From assembly GCA_964648365.1 (NCBI GenBank), contig CAZYLK010000051.1:1-33497 (forward strand): a DNA stretch of 33,497 nt, read 5' to 3'. The translations under genes were made by a program, and so were the position numbers. Of the stretch, positions 1 through 8,076 are shown piece by piece. The notes under the pieces were generated by a model. That model was not told the DNA's origin. It did not search any database and saw only the letters and a list, made by a program, of their open reading frames with translations. The stretch is from SURF-32 sp964648365. Its GTDB lineage: Bacteria > Planctomycetota > Phycisphaerae > UBA1845. The first letter of the stretch is position 1; each line of letters opens with the position of its first letter.

Positions 1-1
1 C

Positions 2-751
2 GCGGCGATCGAGGGTTATCCCGGCTCCCTCCTGACCCTGGCTCGCCAGCTTCGCAATGACGGGCGGCAATTGAAGGTAAGAGCCGTGCTTACATCGTCG
101 GAGCAGGTCTACGAGCACCAGCGGCAGGTACTGACGGAGGCGTTTTCTGCGGACGTCTTCGACCAGTATGGTTCCGCGGAACGCGTGGCCCTCGCTTCGG
201 AGTGCAGCCAGCACCGACTGCACGTCGATATGGAGTGCTGCATCGTCGAGATCATTCGCCCCGACGGCACGCCTTGCGAACTAGGTGAAGAGGGTGAGAT
301 TGTCGGCACGTGTCTCACCAATCTCGCGATGCCGTTGATCAGGTACCGTACTGGAGATATCGGACGGTTCTCCCCGAAGCCTTGCCCGTGTGGCATTGAC
401 AGCATGTGCATCGACGCACTGCGGGGTCGTGATGACGACTTCGTGGTGAACGCTACGGGCACTCGCTATGCGCCGACCATCCTCACATTTCCATTCGAAG
501 AATGCGCAGGTGTGGCGGAGTCGCAGATTATTCACCCCCGGCCTGGCCGGCTCCTGATCCGGCTCGTTCCAGAGGCGGGCTTTCCCGATCGGACGCTCGC
601 GGCCGCGAGACATCACATCTGCAGTGATCTCGTGACGCGGCTCGGAGGCGCGGTCACGATTGACTTCGTTATCGTGCCTGAAATCGAGAAACAGCCCAAC
701 GGCAAGTTCCGTTGGATCGTGGCGGAATCGCCATCGCCATTTCAGAAATAA
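2..751 (+). CDS. CapK/PaaK-like adenylate-forming enzyme, 5'-truncated
   Basis: This is the C-terminal 249 residues of a phenylacetate-CoA-ligase-like (PaaK/CapK) protein of the kind found in capsule and exopolysaccharide clusters. The frame is open to the left edge, and a recognisable GYPGSL segment lies upstream of the first possible TTG start at 71, so the gene begins outside the window. Visible family motifs are TSSEQV, QYGSAERVALASEC (acyl-adenylate-forming core) and MPLIRYRTGDIG, followed by a cysteine cluster CPCGIDSMC. Members are presumed to activate a carboxylate with ATP; the substrate in sugar clusters is generally unknown. The second CapK-like gene at 3054 shares the same motif order. 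The aminotransferase follows after 12 nt. Family assignment is firm; the reaction is inference. Confidence 0.88.
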   Translation, partial: AAIEGYPGSLLTLARQLRNDGRQLKVRAVLTSSEQVYEHQRQVLTEAFSADVFDQYGSAERVALASECSQHRLHVDMECCIVEIIRPDGTPCELGEEGEIVGTCLTNLAMPLIRYRTGDIGRFSPKPCPCGIDSMCIDALRGRDDDFVVNATGTRYAPTILTFPFEECAGVAESQIIHPRPGRLLIRLVPEAGFPDRTLAAARHHICSDLVTRLGGAVTIDFVIVPEIEKQPNGKFRWIVAESPSPFQK

Positions 752-763
752 GGTGCAACGCCA

Positions 764-2083
764 GTGAAACAGACATCCGATCAGAATCTGGAAGAATTGT
801 ATCACTCGCATTGTTGTCATTGCGACGAGACGACAATGTACGATCAGTTTTTGGTCGCCGAGTCCACGGAGGGAATGTATGTTCGGTTCAAGGACCACGC
901 GGAACCGTTCCTGGACCTCGTCATGGGCTACAGCGCAACGAACTTCGGGCACCGCCACCCCGCCATTGTCGCTGCCGTGCATAAGGCGGTGGACCGGATT
1001 GATCACGTTCACTCTTTCAACTGCGAGGCTAAGATCCGGGTCAGCGCAAAGCTCGCACAGTGGGTGCCTGGCCGGCCGGATGTGCGCACCTACTTTCCCG
1101 TGGGCGGAGCTATGGCGATTGAAAATGCCATAAAAATAGCACGCGCGGCGACCGGCAGGACAAAAATAGCAAGCTTCGAGGGCGCGTTTCACGGGTACAG
1201 CTATGGGGCGATGATGGTGACAGACCGGGCGTTTGTCAACCTGGATCAGTTCGCACCGATGCCCGGGCCGGAGATACGACTGCCGTACGGAGCGACGTGG
1301 CCATGCCCGGCGGACCAAGTCGAGTCAGAGGTGGATCATAGACTAGAGCACATTGATCACGTCCTATCGAGCGACCCCGACATAGCCGCCGTGATATTCG
1401 AGCCCGTACAGGGTGCAAACGGCTTTCTGATTCCTGAAAAGCGATTTGTCCGAGAGCTTTGGGAGATTACGAGGCGACGGGGGGTGCTCTTCATCGACGA
1501 CGAGATTCAGGTTGGTGTGGGCCGATGCGGCAGAATGTTTGCGATTGACCACTTCGGTGTCCAGCCGGATATCATTGTGATGGGAAAGTCCATAACGGCC
1601 GGCTACTACCCTACAAGTGCTGTCATAGCCAGGGCGGAACTGTTCGACAGAATTCCGCCGAAGCGATCCGGTATTGGCTCTACTTTTGGCAACAATCCGC
1701 TCGGACTGGCAATCGTCGAGGCAGTCCTAGACCTGATACACCAGGACCGGCTGTTCGATGAGGTTGAAGCCAAGGGTGATGCATTCACTGCGGCACTGCG
1801 GCAAATGGAGCGCTATCCATTTGTCGCCAACGTTACTGGCCTTGGTTTGGCTCACTCTTTCGCCGTGGTGAAGGACTGCGTTGACAATCTGCCGGATCCA
1901 GACTTGGCCGCAAGACTCCAAGTCGAGGCGCTCAGGCGGCACATTCTGCTGTACGTCGCAGGCACACAGAAGAACCGGGTCAAGCTGTTCTTGCCCGTTA
2001 CGGTGACGCGTGATGAGATGGCGTCCGTCGTAGCGAGACTTGGGGAGGTGTTGGCGGAGGTCGCGGCGCAGAGTCGTGTGTGA
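764..2083 (+). CDS. class III PLP-dependent aminotransferase (glutamate-1-semialdehyde aminomutase-like)
   Basis: This 439-residue protein has the usual length and order of fold-type I class III aminotransferases. Signatures are GYSATNFGHRHPA near the N-terminus, the PLP phosphate-binding region GGAMAIENAIKIAR, FEGAFHGYSYG, EPVQGANGF, the cofactor-ring acidic residue in FIDDEIQVGVGRCG, and the Schiff-base lysine K275 in MGKSITAGYYP. It could transaminate a keto sugar or small-molecule semialdehyde, or shift an amino group. The glycan-operon context favours making an amino-bearing precursor rather than a haem role, because no haem gene is nearby. The start is GTG, with AAGG about 10 nt upstream overlapping the stop of the previous gene. 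An N-terminal HCCHCDET segment (Cys/His-rich) is unusual for the family. Substrate unknown. Confidence 0.9.
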   Translation: MKQTSDQNLEELYHSHCCHCDETTMYDQFLVAESTEGMYVRFKDHAEPFLDLVMGYSATNFGHRHPAIVAAVHKAVDRIDHVHSFNCEAKIRVSAKLAQWVPGRPDVRTYFPVGGAMAIENAIKIARAATGRTKIASFEGAFHGYSYGAMMVTDRAFVNLDQFAPMPGPEIRLPYGATWPCPADQVESEVDHRLEHIDHVLSSDPDIAAVIFEPVQGANGFLIPEKRFVRELWEITRRRGVLFIDDEIQVGVGRCGRMFAIDHFGVQPDIIVMGKSITAGYYPTSAVIARAELFDRIPPKRSGIGSTFGNNPLGLAIVEAVLDLIHQDRLFDEVEAKGDAFTAALRQMERYPFVANVTGLGLAHSFAVVKDCVDNLPDPDLAARLQVEALRRHILLYVAGTQKNRVKLFLPVTVTRDEMASVVARLGEVLAEVAAQSRV

Positions 2084-2107
2084 GGATCACATCCGAGGCG
2101 GTCGGCG

Positions 2108-3052
2108 ATGATGTGGGTGGTCCCGCGAAGTCGGCGGATGGACATGCGATGTGACACTCCATGTATTGTCTGCGCGAGCCGGTGGGGAAGGTACATCATC
2201 GCCTTCTCCGTGCGAGGACGCACACGGCGGTTGGTCCGCTGCCTGCAGTGCGGACTGGTGCGAGTAGACCCGATGCCGTCGGACGAAGAGAATCGTCAGT
2301 TTCATGACGTTGGTGAGTGGACGTTTGATCTCGGCCACGAGCGGGCGCCCGCGTTTCGTGAGGTGCTTGGCGCTATCAGGAGACGGCGGGCGTCCGGACG
2401 CCTGCTCGATGTGGGTTGTGGCAGCGGGGGCCTCGTGGCCGCTGCCCGTGAAGCGGGCTTCGACGCGGAAGGGATTGAGATATCCAGGGAAGCCTGTGCG
2501 GTCGCCCGCCGCCGTTTCCAACTTGACGTAGCTTGCGGGACGGTGGGCGATCACCGGTTTCCAGACAAACACTTTGATGTCATCGTCGCGATGGAGATGA
2601 TAGACTACCCTGCGGATCCGGTGTCGGAACTCTGTGAGTACCGGCGCATCATGGCCCCAGGGGGGATTCTTGTTGTGACGGTGCGCGCGAATCGTTGGTC
2701 GTTTGTATTCCGGGCTGCCGATCGACTGTGCCGCGCCGTAACCGGCAAGGCGATCCAAATCGGAACCTCCAGGCTTTCGAGAACCCTCAGTTCCTGGGGC
2801 ACCTTCACGGCGAATTATCAGTTTACGAATTGGAGCCTCGCGGCCGTACTTCGGCGCGCAGGGTGGGGCGTCTCGGAACTTAGGAACCAGCGGAGTGGTT
2901 GGGAGGTCACCAGCGCCCGGGATGTCGTGTTTTGGGCCTATCGTGTAGCCTGCAACGCGTTGGAGCGCGGCTCACTGGGGCGTTGCTCTTTGGGTCCGAA
3001 GCTTTTGGTTGTTGCCCAGGCGATGCCTGAAGACAGTGTCCGCAGGATCTAG
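2108..3052 (+). CDS. class I SAM-dependent methyltransferase with N-terminal zinc ribbon
   Basis: This 314-residue protein carries two CxxC knuckles (C19/C22 and C45/C48) typical of the small zinc ribbon preceding many sugar or lipid methyltransferases. A Rossmann SAM-binding motif LLDVGCGSG follows at residues 99-107, then an acidic ribose-binding region (EGIEIS) and the post-motif VIVAMEMIDYPADPVSEL with a PGGILVVTVRANRW strand. It probably methylates a sugar or glycolipid intermediate of this operon. The start ATG at 2108 has GAGG at 2095-2098; internal ATGs at 2111, 2138 and 2144 are possible and would keep the zinc ribbon. The gene ends 1 nt before the second CapK-like gene. Acceptor is unknown. 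Confidence 0.87.
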   Translation: MMWVVPRSRRMDMRCDTPCIVCASRWGRYIIAFSVRGRTRRLVRCLQCGLVRVDPMPSDEENRQFHDVGEWTFDLGHERAPAFREVLGAIRRRRASGRLLDVGCGSGGLVAAAREAGFDAEGIEISREACAVARRRFQLDVACGTVGDHRFPDKHFDVIVAMEMIDYPADPVSELCEYRRIMAPGGILVVTVRANRWSFVFRAADRLCRAVTGKAIQIGTSRLSRTLSSWGTFTANYQFTNWSLAAVLRRAGWGVSELRNQRSGWEVTSARDVVFWAYRVACNALERGSLGRCSLGPKLLVVAQAMPEDSVRRI

Positions 3053-3053
3053 C

Positions 3054-4487
3054 TTGGCCCGAGCTCATTCATTGAAGAACTACTGGGCTGAGATGCCGTA
3101 CTGGAAACGGCGACTTCTTGGATGTGCGCTGGCGCCATTTTCAGCGGCTTCTGTTCTTGGAAGGCAATTTCGAAGTCACTTGCGTTACGTCGAAATGGTT
3201 CAGTGGTGGACGGCTCGGCGATCCGCTCAGGATCAGCTGGAGCGATTGAGAGGAATTCTCTCGCTCGCCTACGCGAGCACCGCGTACTACCGACAGGTGT
3301 TTCGCGCAGCAGGGTTTAAGCCTGACGATTTAGCGCACATCGAGGATGTGACGAGATTGCCGACACTGGACAGGCGTGCGGTGATTGAGCACGGGGCAGA
3401 GATGTGCTGCATCGACGCGGCGAGGGGGCGAGTCGATCGCGTGTCTACGGGCGGTACAAGTGGATCCCCAGTGTATTTTCTTATTGGAGCAAATCGCTCG
3501 GCGGTGGAGTACGCGTATTTGATCTCATCGTGGCGCCGTGCAGGCTATGAGCTGGGTCTTCCTCACGCGGAATTGCGTGGGCGGGTTGTCTCCAAGGATC
3601 GAGGAGGTCTCCGTCATGAGTACGATGCGATTCTCCGCCGACATTATTATAGTGCGTACCATAATACGGATTGCGATTTGGCGACCTATTGCGGGCACAT
3701 GCGTACGATTGGAGAGTTTTTTCTTAGTGGGTATCCGTCGGCGTGCAACCGCCTTGTGCGCTTTCTAGAGGCTTCTGGAATGCCTCGACTAGAGAATCTG
3801 CGGGGCGTCCTGGCCGGGTCGGAGACCGTGTATCCCGAGGACCGGGAGCGGGCCGAGCGCGTGCTGGGTGTCCGATATTTCTCATGGTACGGTCAGTCTG
3901 AGAAGGTAGTGCTCGCTGCGGAGTGCGAGTACAGCAGTGATTATCATGTCTGGCCAACATACGGATACTTTGAACTGCTTGACGAGGACGGAAAGGCAGT
4001 TACTACACCAGGCCAGCGCGGTGAAATCGTCGGCACAGGTTTCATCAATACGGTCATGCCGTTCATCCGCTACCGGACGGGCGATTTCGCGACCTACGTC
4101 GGTGATCACTGTGAAGCGTGCGGGCGCCAGCACACGATCATCCGCGACATCCGCGGGCACCGGACGCAGGAGATGCTTGTGGCGGGCGACGGGTCGCTGA
4201 TTTCATGGACGGCGCTCAACATGCATGACGATACGTTTGACGCGGTGCGGCAGTTCCAGTTCGTCCAACATGCGGCAGGCAGCGCGACGCTGAAGATCGT
4301 GCCGGCGAGCGGATTTGGTGAAGAGAATCTGAAACGAATCAGGCGCAACATGGGGCGAAAGCTGGATGGTCGAATCCAATTCGACGTGTGCTGCGTCGAG
4401 TCCATTCCCTTGACGCAAGCGGGAAAGACGACATATGTGGATCAGAAACTCGACATTGATAGCATTGCGGCTGGAGCAGGCGTTTGA
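3054..4487 (+). CDS. second CapK/PaaK-like adenylate-forming enzyme
   Basis: This is a full-length (477-residue) member of the CapK/PaaK adenylate-forming family. The ATP-phosphate loop STGGTSGSP is at residues 131-139, followed by GVLAGSETV, SWYGQSEKVVLAAECEYS, and the hinge-type motif MPFIRYRTGDF (RYRTGD 339-344), with a CEACG knuckle after it. The C-terminal lid domain ends around TQAGKTTYVDQ, close to the catalytic-lysine region of the family. I chose the TTG at 3054 because AGGA lies 6 nt upstream and it follows the previous stop directly; TTG 3072 and ATG 3093 are alternatives, and an open frame reaches back to 3009. It likely activates a carboxylic acid for transfer to the glycan. It and the partial gene at the left edge are similar but clearly diverged. 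Confidence 0.88.
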   Translation: MARAHSLKNYWAEMPYWKRRLLGCALAPFSAASVLGRQFRSHLRYVEMVQWWTARRSAQDQLERLRGILSLAYASTAYYRQVFRAAGFKPDDLAHIEDVTRLPTLDRRAVIEHGAEMCCIDAARGRVDRVSTGGTSGSPVYFLIGANRSAVEYAYLISSWRRAGYELGLPHAELRGRVVSKDRGGLRHEYDAILRRHYYSAYHNTDCDLATYCGHMRTIGEFFLSGYPSACNRLVRFLEASGMPRLENLRGVLAGSETVYPEDRERAERVLGVRYFSWYGQSEKVVLAAECEYSSDYHVWPTYGYFELLDEDGKAVTTPGQRGEIVGTGFINTVMPFIRYRTGDFATYVGDHCEACGRQHTIIRDIRGHRTQEMLVAGDGSLISWTALNMHDDTFDAVRQFQFVQHAAGSATLKIVPASGFGEENLKRIRRNMGRKLDGRIQFDVCCVESIPLTQAGKTTYVDQKLDIDSIAAGAGV

Positions 4488-6745
4488 ATCAGGTCGTCCA
4501 GAACTATAACACCGGCGAATTGACGCTCGCCGCGGTTCCGGCGCCGATCTGCCGGTCGGGCGGCGTGCTGGTGCAAACGGCGTTCTCTCTGGTCAGCAGC
4601 GGCACGGAACGGATGAAGGTCGGGCAGGCGCGGATGGGGCTGGTCGCCAAGGCGAAGGCTCGGCCGGACAAGGTCAGGCAGGTCGTCCAAAGCGTGCGGC
4701 AGGTCGGGTTGGCGGAGACGTACAACAAGGTGAAGGAGCGCCTCGACGCGCTCACCCCGTTGGGATACAGCCTGGCCGGGGTCGTGACCGAGGTCGGGGC
4801 CGGCGTTGACGAGTATCAGGTCGGAGACCGCGTCGCGTGTGCGGGCGAAGGCATCGCCTGCCATGCCGAGTACGTGTTCGTACCGCGAAACCTGTGCGCG
4901 GCCGTACCGGACAACGTTGACTTGAAGGATGCCGCCTTCGCGACCGTCGGTGCCATCGCCATGAACGGCGTGCGCCAGGCACAGGTCACGCTGGGTGACA
5001 CCGTCGTCGTCGTCGGCCTCGGCCTCGTGGGGCTGCTGGGTGTGCAGATCCTCAAGGCGGCCGGGTGTCGCGTCATCGGGGTGGACTTGGATCCGGCGAA
5101 AGTCGCACTGGCCAAAGCCTGCGGCGCCGATGCGGCCGTGCCACGGTCGGACGACGCCTTGGAGGCCACCATCAGCGATCTGACCGGCGGCCACGGCGCC
5201 GACGCAGCCTACATCGCCGCCAGCACCAAGAGCACCGACCCGATGGAACTGGCCGGGCGGATCGTTCGCGACCGCGGCAAGGTCGTCATCGTCGGCATGG
5301 TGGCCGTCGAGGCCGACTGGCAGACGTACTACCACAAGGAGCTGTCGGTCGTGATGTCGCGGTCCTACGGCCCCGGCCGGTATGATCCGACGTACGAGAG
5401 CAAGGGCATCGACTACCCGATCGGCTACGTCCGCTGGACGGAGCGTCGCAACCTGGAAGAGTTCCTGCGGCTCGTCAGCCTGGGCCAGGTCCGCCCGCAG
5501 GATCTCGGTCCGCAGGTGTTCATGTTCGAGCAGGCCCCCGAGGCATACAAACAGCTTCACGAGGGGCAGCACGCGGTAGGCATCCTCTTCGAGTATCCGC
5601 AGCAAGCGGACCCGTGCCGGCGGGTCGAACTCGCGTCGCCCTCATCCAACGGGCACGCCTCGAACGGCCGGGCATCGAAAGTGCCAGCGCCGACAACGAA
5701 TGCCAACGCCAACGCCGCTGCCGCACCGCGCGGACCCGTCGTTATCGGCATGATCGGCGCCGGTAACTTCGCGACCGGCACGCTCATACCCGCGCTGAAG
5801 AAGCTGCAAGGCGTCCGCCTGCGTGCGATCTGCTCGGCCCGCGGCCTCACCGCCGCCAGCGCCGCCCGGCGTCACGGCTTCGAGTATTGTGCCAGCGACT
5901 ACAAGGAAGTGCTCGCCGACGAGACGATCGACGCCGTCGTGATCGCGACCCGTCACGACACGCACGCCCGTTTCGCGGCCGAGGCCATGCGTGCGGGCAA
6001 GCACGTTTTCGTCGAAAAGCCGCTGGCGCTTACGCACGAGCAACTGGACGAGGTGATCGCCGCCCAATCCGAAACTGGCAAAATCTGCATGCCCGGATTC
6101 AACCGGCGTTTCAGCCCGCTGAGCGTCGCGGTGCGAGACCACTTCGCCGGCCGGGCGAGCCCCATTGAGGTGATCTGCCGCGTCAATGCCGGCGAAATCA
6201 AGGCGGATTCGTGGTACCAGGACGCCGAAGAAGGCGGCTGGCGGATCGTCAGCGAAGGCTGCCACTTCGTCGACCTCATCCAATTCATCTGCGGATGCCC
6301 CCCCGTCAGCGTCCAGGCCGACATGATCGGCGGCCACATCCCCGGCCGGCAGAACGACAACTGCGTCGTGACGCTGAAGATGGAGGATGGCTCGCTGGGC
6401 GTGCTCATCTACGTCGCGAATGGCGACCCGAGCTTCGAGAAGGAGCGGATCGAGGTCTTCGGTCAGGGGCGGTCGGCGGTGATTGAGAACTGGCACGTGG
6501 CGCGGCTTGTCGTTCGTGGCAACGTGCGAAAGGTATCGCCCGGTGCGACCGGCAAGGGCCATGGTGACCAGTTGGCAGCATTTACGGCTGCGATGCAGTG
6601 CGGGCGAGCGCCGTTGCCGATGGGGGATACCGTCAATTGTACGCGTACGACGCTGGCCATCGCGGAAGTACTACAGTCTGGCTGTAGCACCGGCTCAGCC
6701 GGTCGCACTGCAGTACACGCCAATCGCACGGAGAATCCTCGTTGA
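4484..6745 (+). CDS. bi-domain oxidoreductase: zinc-alcohol-dehydrogenase-like domain fused to Gfo/Idh/MocA domain
   Basis: This 753-residue fusion has two NAD(P)-binding modules. Residues 1-375 form an MDR/alcohol-dehydrogenase-like domain (LVSSGTER, GYSLAGVVTEVGAGV, nucleotide loop GLGLVG at 178-183, DLDPAKVALAKACGAD). A low-complexity Ser/Asn/Ala linker spans about residues 385-418. Residues 420-745 form a Gfo/Idh/MocA domain (IGAGNF at 424-429, ATRHDTHA, catalytic-lysine motif EKPLALT with K512, GFNRRFSPLS). Such bi-domain enzymes occur in exopolysaccharide clusters and probably oxidise or epimerise nucleotide sugars. The start is TTG inside a 4-nt TTGA overlap with the previous stop, preceded by GGAG 7 nt upstream. 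The last 20 or so residues, after AIAEVLQSG, lie outside the domain and are encoded by palindromic DNA. GC content looks visibly higher than in the four genes before it. Confidence 0.92.
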   Translation: MNQVVQNYNTGELTLAAVPAPICRSGGVLVQTAFSLVSSGTERMKVGQARMGLVAKAKARPDKVRQVVQSVRQVGLAETYNKVKERLDALTPLGYSLAGVVTEVGAGVDEYQVGDRVACAGEGIACHAEYVFVPRNLCAAVPDNVDLKDAAFATVGAIAMNGVRQAQVTLGDTVVVVGLGLVGLLGVQILKAAGCRVIGVDLDPAKVALAKACGADAAVPRSDDALEATISDLTGGHGADAAYIAASTKSTDPMELAGRIVRDRGKVVIVGMVAVEADWQTYYHKELSVVMSRSYGPGRYDPTYESKGIDYPIGYVRWTERRNLEEFLRLVSLGQVRPQDLGPQVFMFEQAPEAYKQLHEGQHAVGILFEYPQQADPCRRVELASPSSNGHASNGRASKVPAPTTNANANAAAAPRGPVVIGMIGAGNFATGTLIPALKKLQGVRLRAICSARGLTAASAARRHGFEYCASDYKEVLADETIDAVVIATRHDTHARFAAEAMRAGKHVFVEKPLALTHEQLDEVIAAQSETGKICMPGFNRRFSPLSVAVRDHFAGRASPIEVICRVNAGEIKADSWYQDAEEGGWRIVSEGCHFVDLIQFICGCPPVSVQADMIGGHIPGRQNDNCVVTLKMEDGSLGVLIYVANGDPSFEKERIEVFGQGRSAVIENWHVARLVVRGNVRKVSPGATGKGHGDQLAAFTAAMQCGRAPLPMGDTVNCTRTTLAIAEVLQSGCSTGSAGRTAVHANRTENPR
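6671..6703. repeat. tandem short palindromes in the 3' end of the oxidoreductase gene
   Basis: Two perfect hairpin-forming sequences sit back to back. CTACAG/CTGTAG arms (6671-6676 and 6682-6687) enclose a 5-nt loop, and ACCGGC/GCCGGT arms (6689-6694 and 6698-6703) enclose a TCA loop. They encode part of a tail beyond the Gfo/Idh domain, just before the TTG start of the next gene. They resemble repetitive extragenic palindromes captured into coding sequence; whether they recur genome-wide cannot be seen here. Confidence 0.5.
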
Positions 6746-8076
6746 AGGCAGCGGATTCGCAGCTCAATTTGCATCGCCCCGCCGACCGACGCGGCGGGAA
6801 ATGGCTGGTGGGCATCCTGCTGTTCGCGCTGGCCGTGCGGATTGTCTTCTCGTTACTTGTGTTTCCCTGGCTGGCAGAGAACACAGGACTGACGCAGAAG
6901 TCGGATGGATATGATCTAGTTGGTCAGACGCTCGCATCGTGTGGAGGGTATCGCTTCTATCCCGATCTGCCTGAGACCATGTTCCTGATGCCGGCCTACC
7001 CGCTCTTCCTGGCCGGGCTGTTTTCAATTACTGACCATCATCTGCTGGCGGCCCAGATCGCCAACGCACTCTTAGACGTGTTAACGTGCTACTTCATCTA
7101 TCGTATCGGCGCCGCCACTATCAGCCGATCCGTGGGGTTCACGGCCGCCGCATTCTTCGCGCTCTATCCTGGCGCCTGGGTAGCATCATCCCGGTTTGTC
7201 ACGGAGCCGATGTTCTGCACCGCGATCGTTGGTCAGGTGTTCTTCTTTGAGCGTTACCTGGATCGACGACGCTGGGGGTCGCTCATTGCCGCGGGGTTGT
7301 GCAGCGCGGCGGCGGCGCTGTGCAAGAGCGTGGCCGGCGCCCTCCCTCTGTTCGTCCTAGCGTGCGCCTCGTTGCCGTGGTTTTGGCGGCCGGTGTGGCG
7401 TCGCACACTCGTCTATGCACTGGCCTGTGCGTCAGTGACGGCACTCGGGCTGGTGGTTTGGGTGATGCGAAATCACGCGGTATCGGGAAGTTACGTGTAT
7501 CCGTCGAGTAGTGGCGGACTGGCGTTGTACACGGCCCACGTGTATGCGACCAATCCTGAACAGCAAGTGGCACTTTCCGCGCGCCAAGCGGCCACTGAGG
7601 TCACTGCGCTGGGGCACCGCGAGGGAATCGACACAGACCCGCGCGATCCGTACCCGCGGTTGTTTGCCAACATTCGGGATGAAGTCAGACTGGACCGACT
7701 CGCACGAGAGGCCGCAACGCAGAGAATCGCCGAGGACCGAGCTGCGTTCTTCAGACATGTTCTGGGGAACTCGTGGCGCTTCTGGTTTGGTGCTCCGACA
7801 CCCACGGCGATCGGGTACGCCGTCGCATTGAACGCGCCATTGATGGCGCTGGGATTGTTCGGCCTGTTCGTTACGCCTTGGCATCGCCGACCGGTCCTAC
7901 TGCTGTGGGCGTGCCTTTCCGCGTATCTTTGGTTCGGTCATGTCGCGATTCTCGCGGTCGTCCGGTATTCGCTCACCGTCATGCCGTTCGTGTGCCTACT
8001 GGCGGCGGCAGCCGTGTGCTGGATCGTCGAGGAACGTGCGGAGGACGTGGTCGAGGAGGGAGCCGTTGCATTATGA
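6742..8076 (+). CDS. ArnT/GT39-like integral membrane glycosyltransferase
   Basis: This 444-residue protein has about nine or ten hydrophobic segments and the layout of polyprenyl-phosphate-sugar-dependent (GT-C, GT39/ArnT/PMT-like) transferases. There is an N-terminal membrane helix (about 21-43), then a periplasmic loop with acidic residues D55 and D58 in the SDGYD segment, FLMPAYPLFLAG, and multi-pass helices with a large loop around residues 255-335. It would move a sugar from a lipid-phosphate carrier onto the glycan or lipid acceptor on the outer face of the inner membrane. The next gene, a DPM1-like GT2, could supply that lipid-phosphate sugar. The start is TTG in a TTGA overlap with the preceding gene, with GGAGA about 8 nt upstream. 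Family call rests on topology and the first-loop motif. Confidence 0.8.
   Translation: MKAADSQLNLHRPADRRGGKWLVGILLFALAVRIVFSLLVFPWLAENTGLTQKSDGYDLVGQTLASCGGYRFYPDLPETMFLMPAYPLFLAGLFSITDHHLLAAQIANALLDVLTCYFIYRIGAATISRSVGFTAAAFFALYPGAWVASSRFVTEPMFCTAIVGQVFFFERYLDRRRWGSLIAAGLCSAAAALCKSVAGALPLFVLACASLPWFWRPVWRRTLVYALACASVTALGLVVWVMRNHAVSGSYVYPSSSGGLALYTAHVYATNPEQQVALSARQAATEVTALGHREGIDTDPRDPYPRLFANIRDEVRLDRLAREAATQRIAEDRAAFFRHVLGNSWRFWFGAPTPTAIGYAVALNAPLMALGLFGLFVTPWHRRPVLLLWACLSAYLWFGHVAILAVVRYSLTVMPFVCLLAAAAVCWIVEERAEDVVEEGAVAL

Noticed and set aside
71..751. TTG at 71 as the start of the left-edge CapK-like gene
   Set aside because: The frame is open to base 2 and the translated upstream part is family-like (GYPGSL region), so the gene is truncated by the window.
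2079..2091. TGTGA-GGA-TCACA palindrome between the aminotransferase and methyltransferase genes as an operator
   Set aside because: It spans the stop codon inside an operon, has only 5-bp arms and no promoter nearby; chance is likely.
4442..5605. 387-codon - strand frame opposite the bi-domain oxidoreductase
   Set aside because: His/Asp/Arg-rich composition typical of an antisense shadow; the + strand encodes the complete enzyme.
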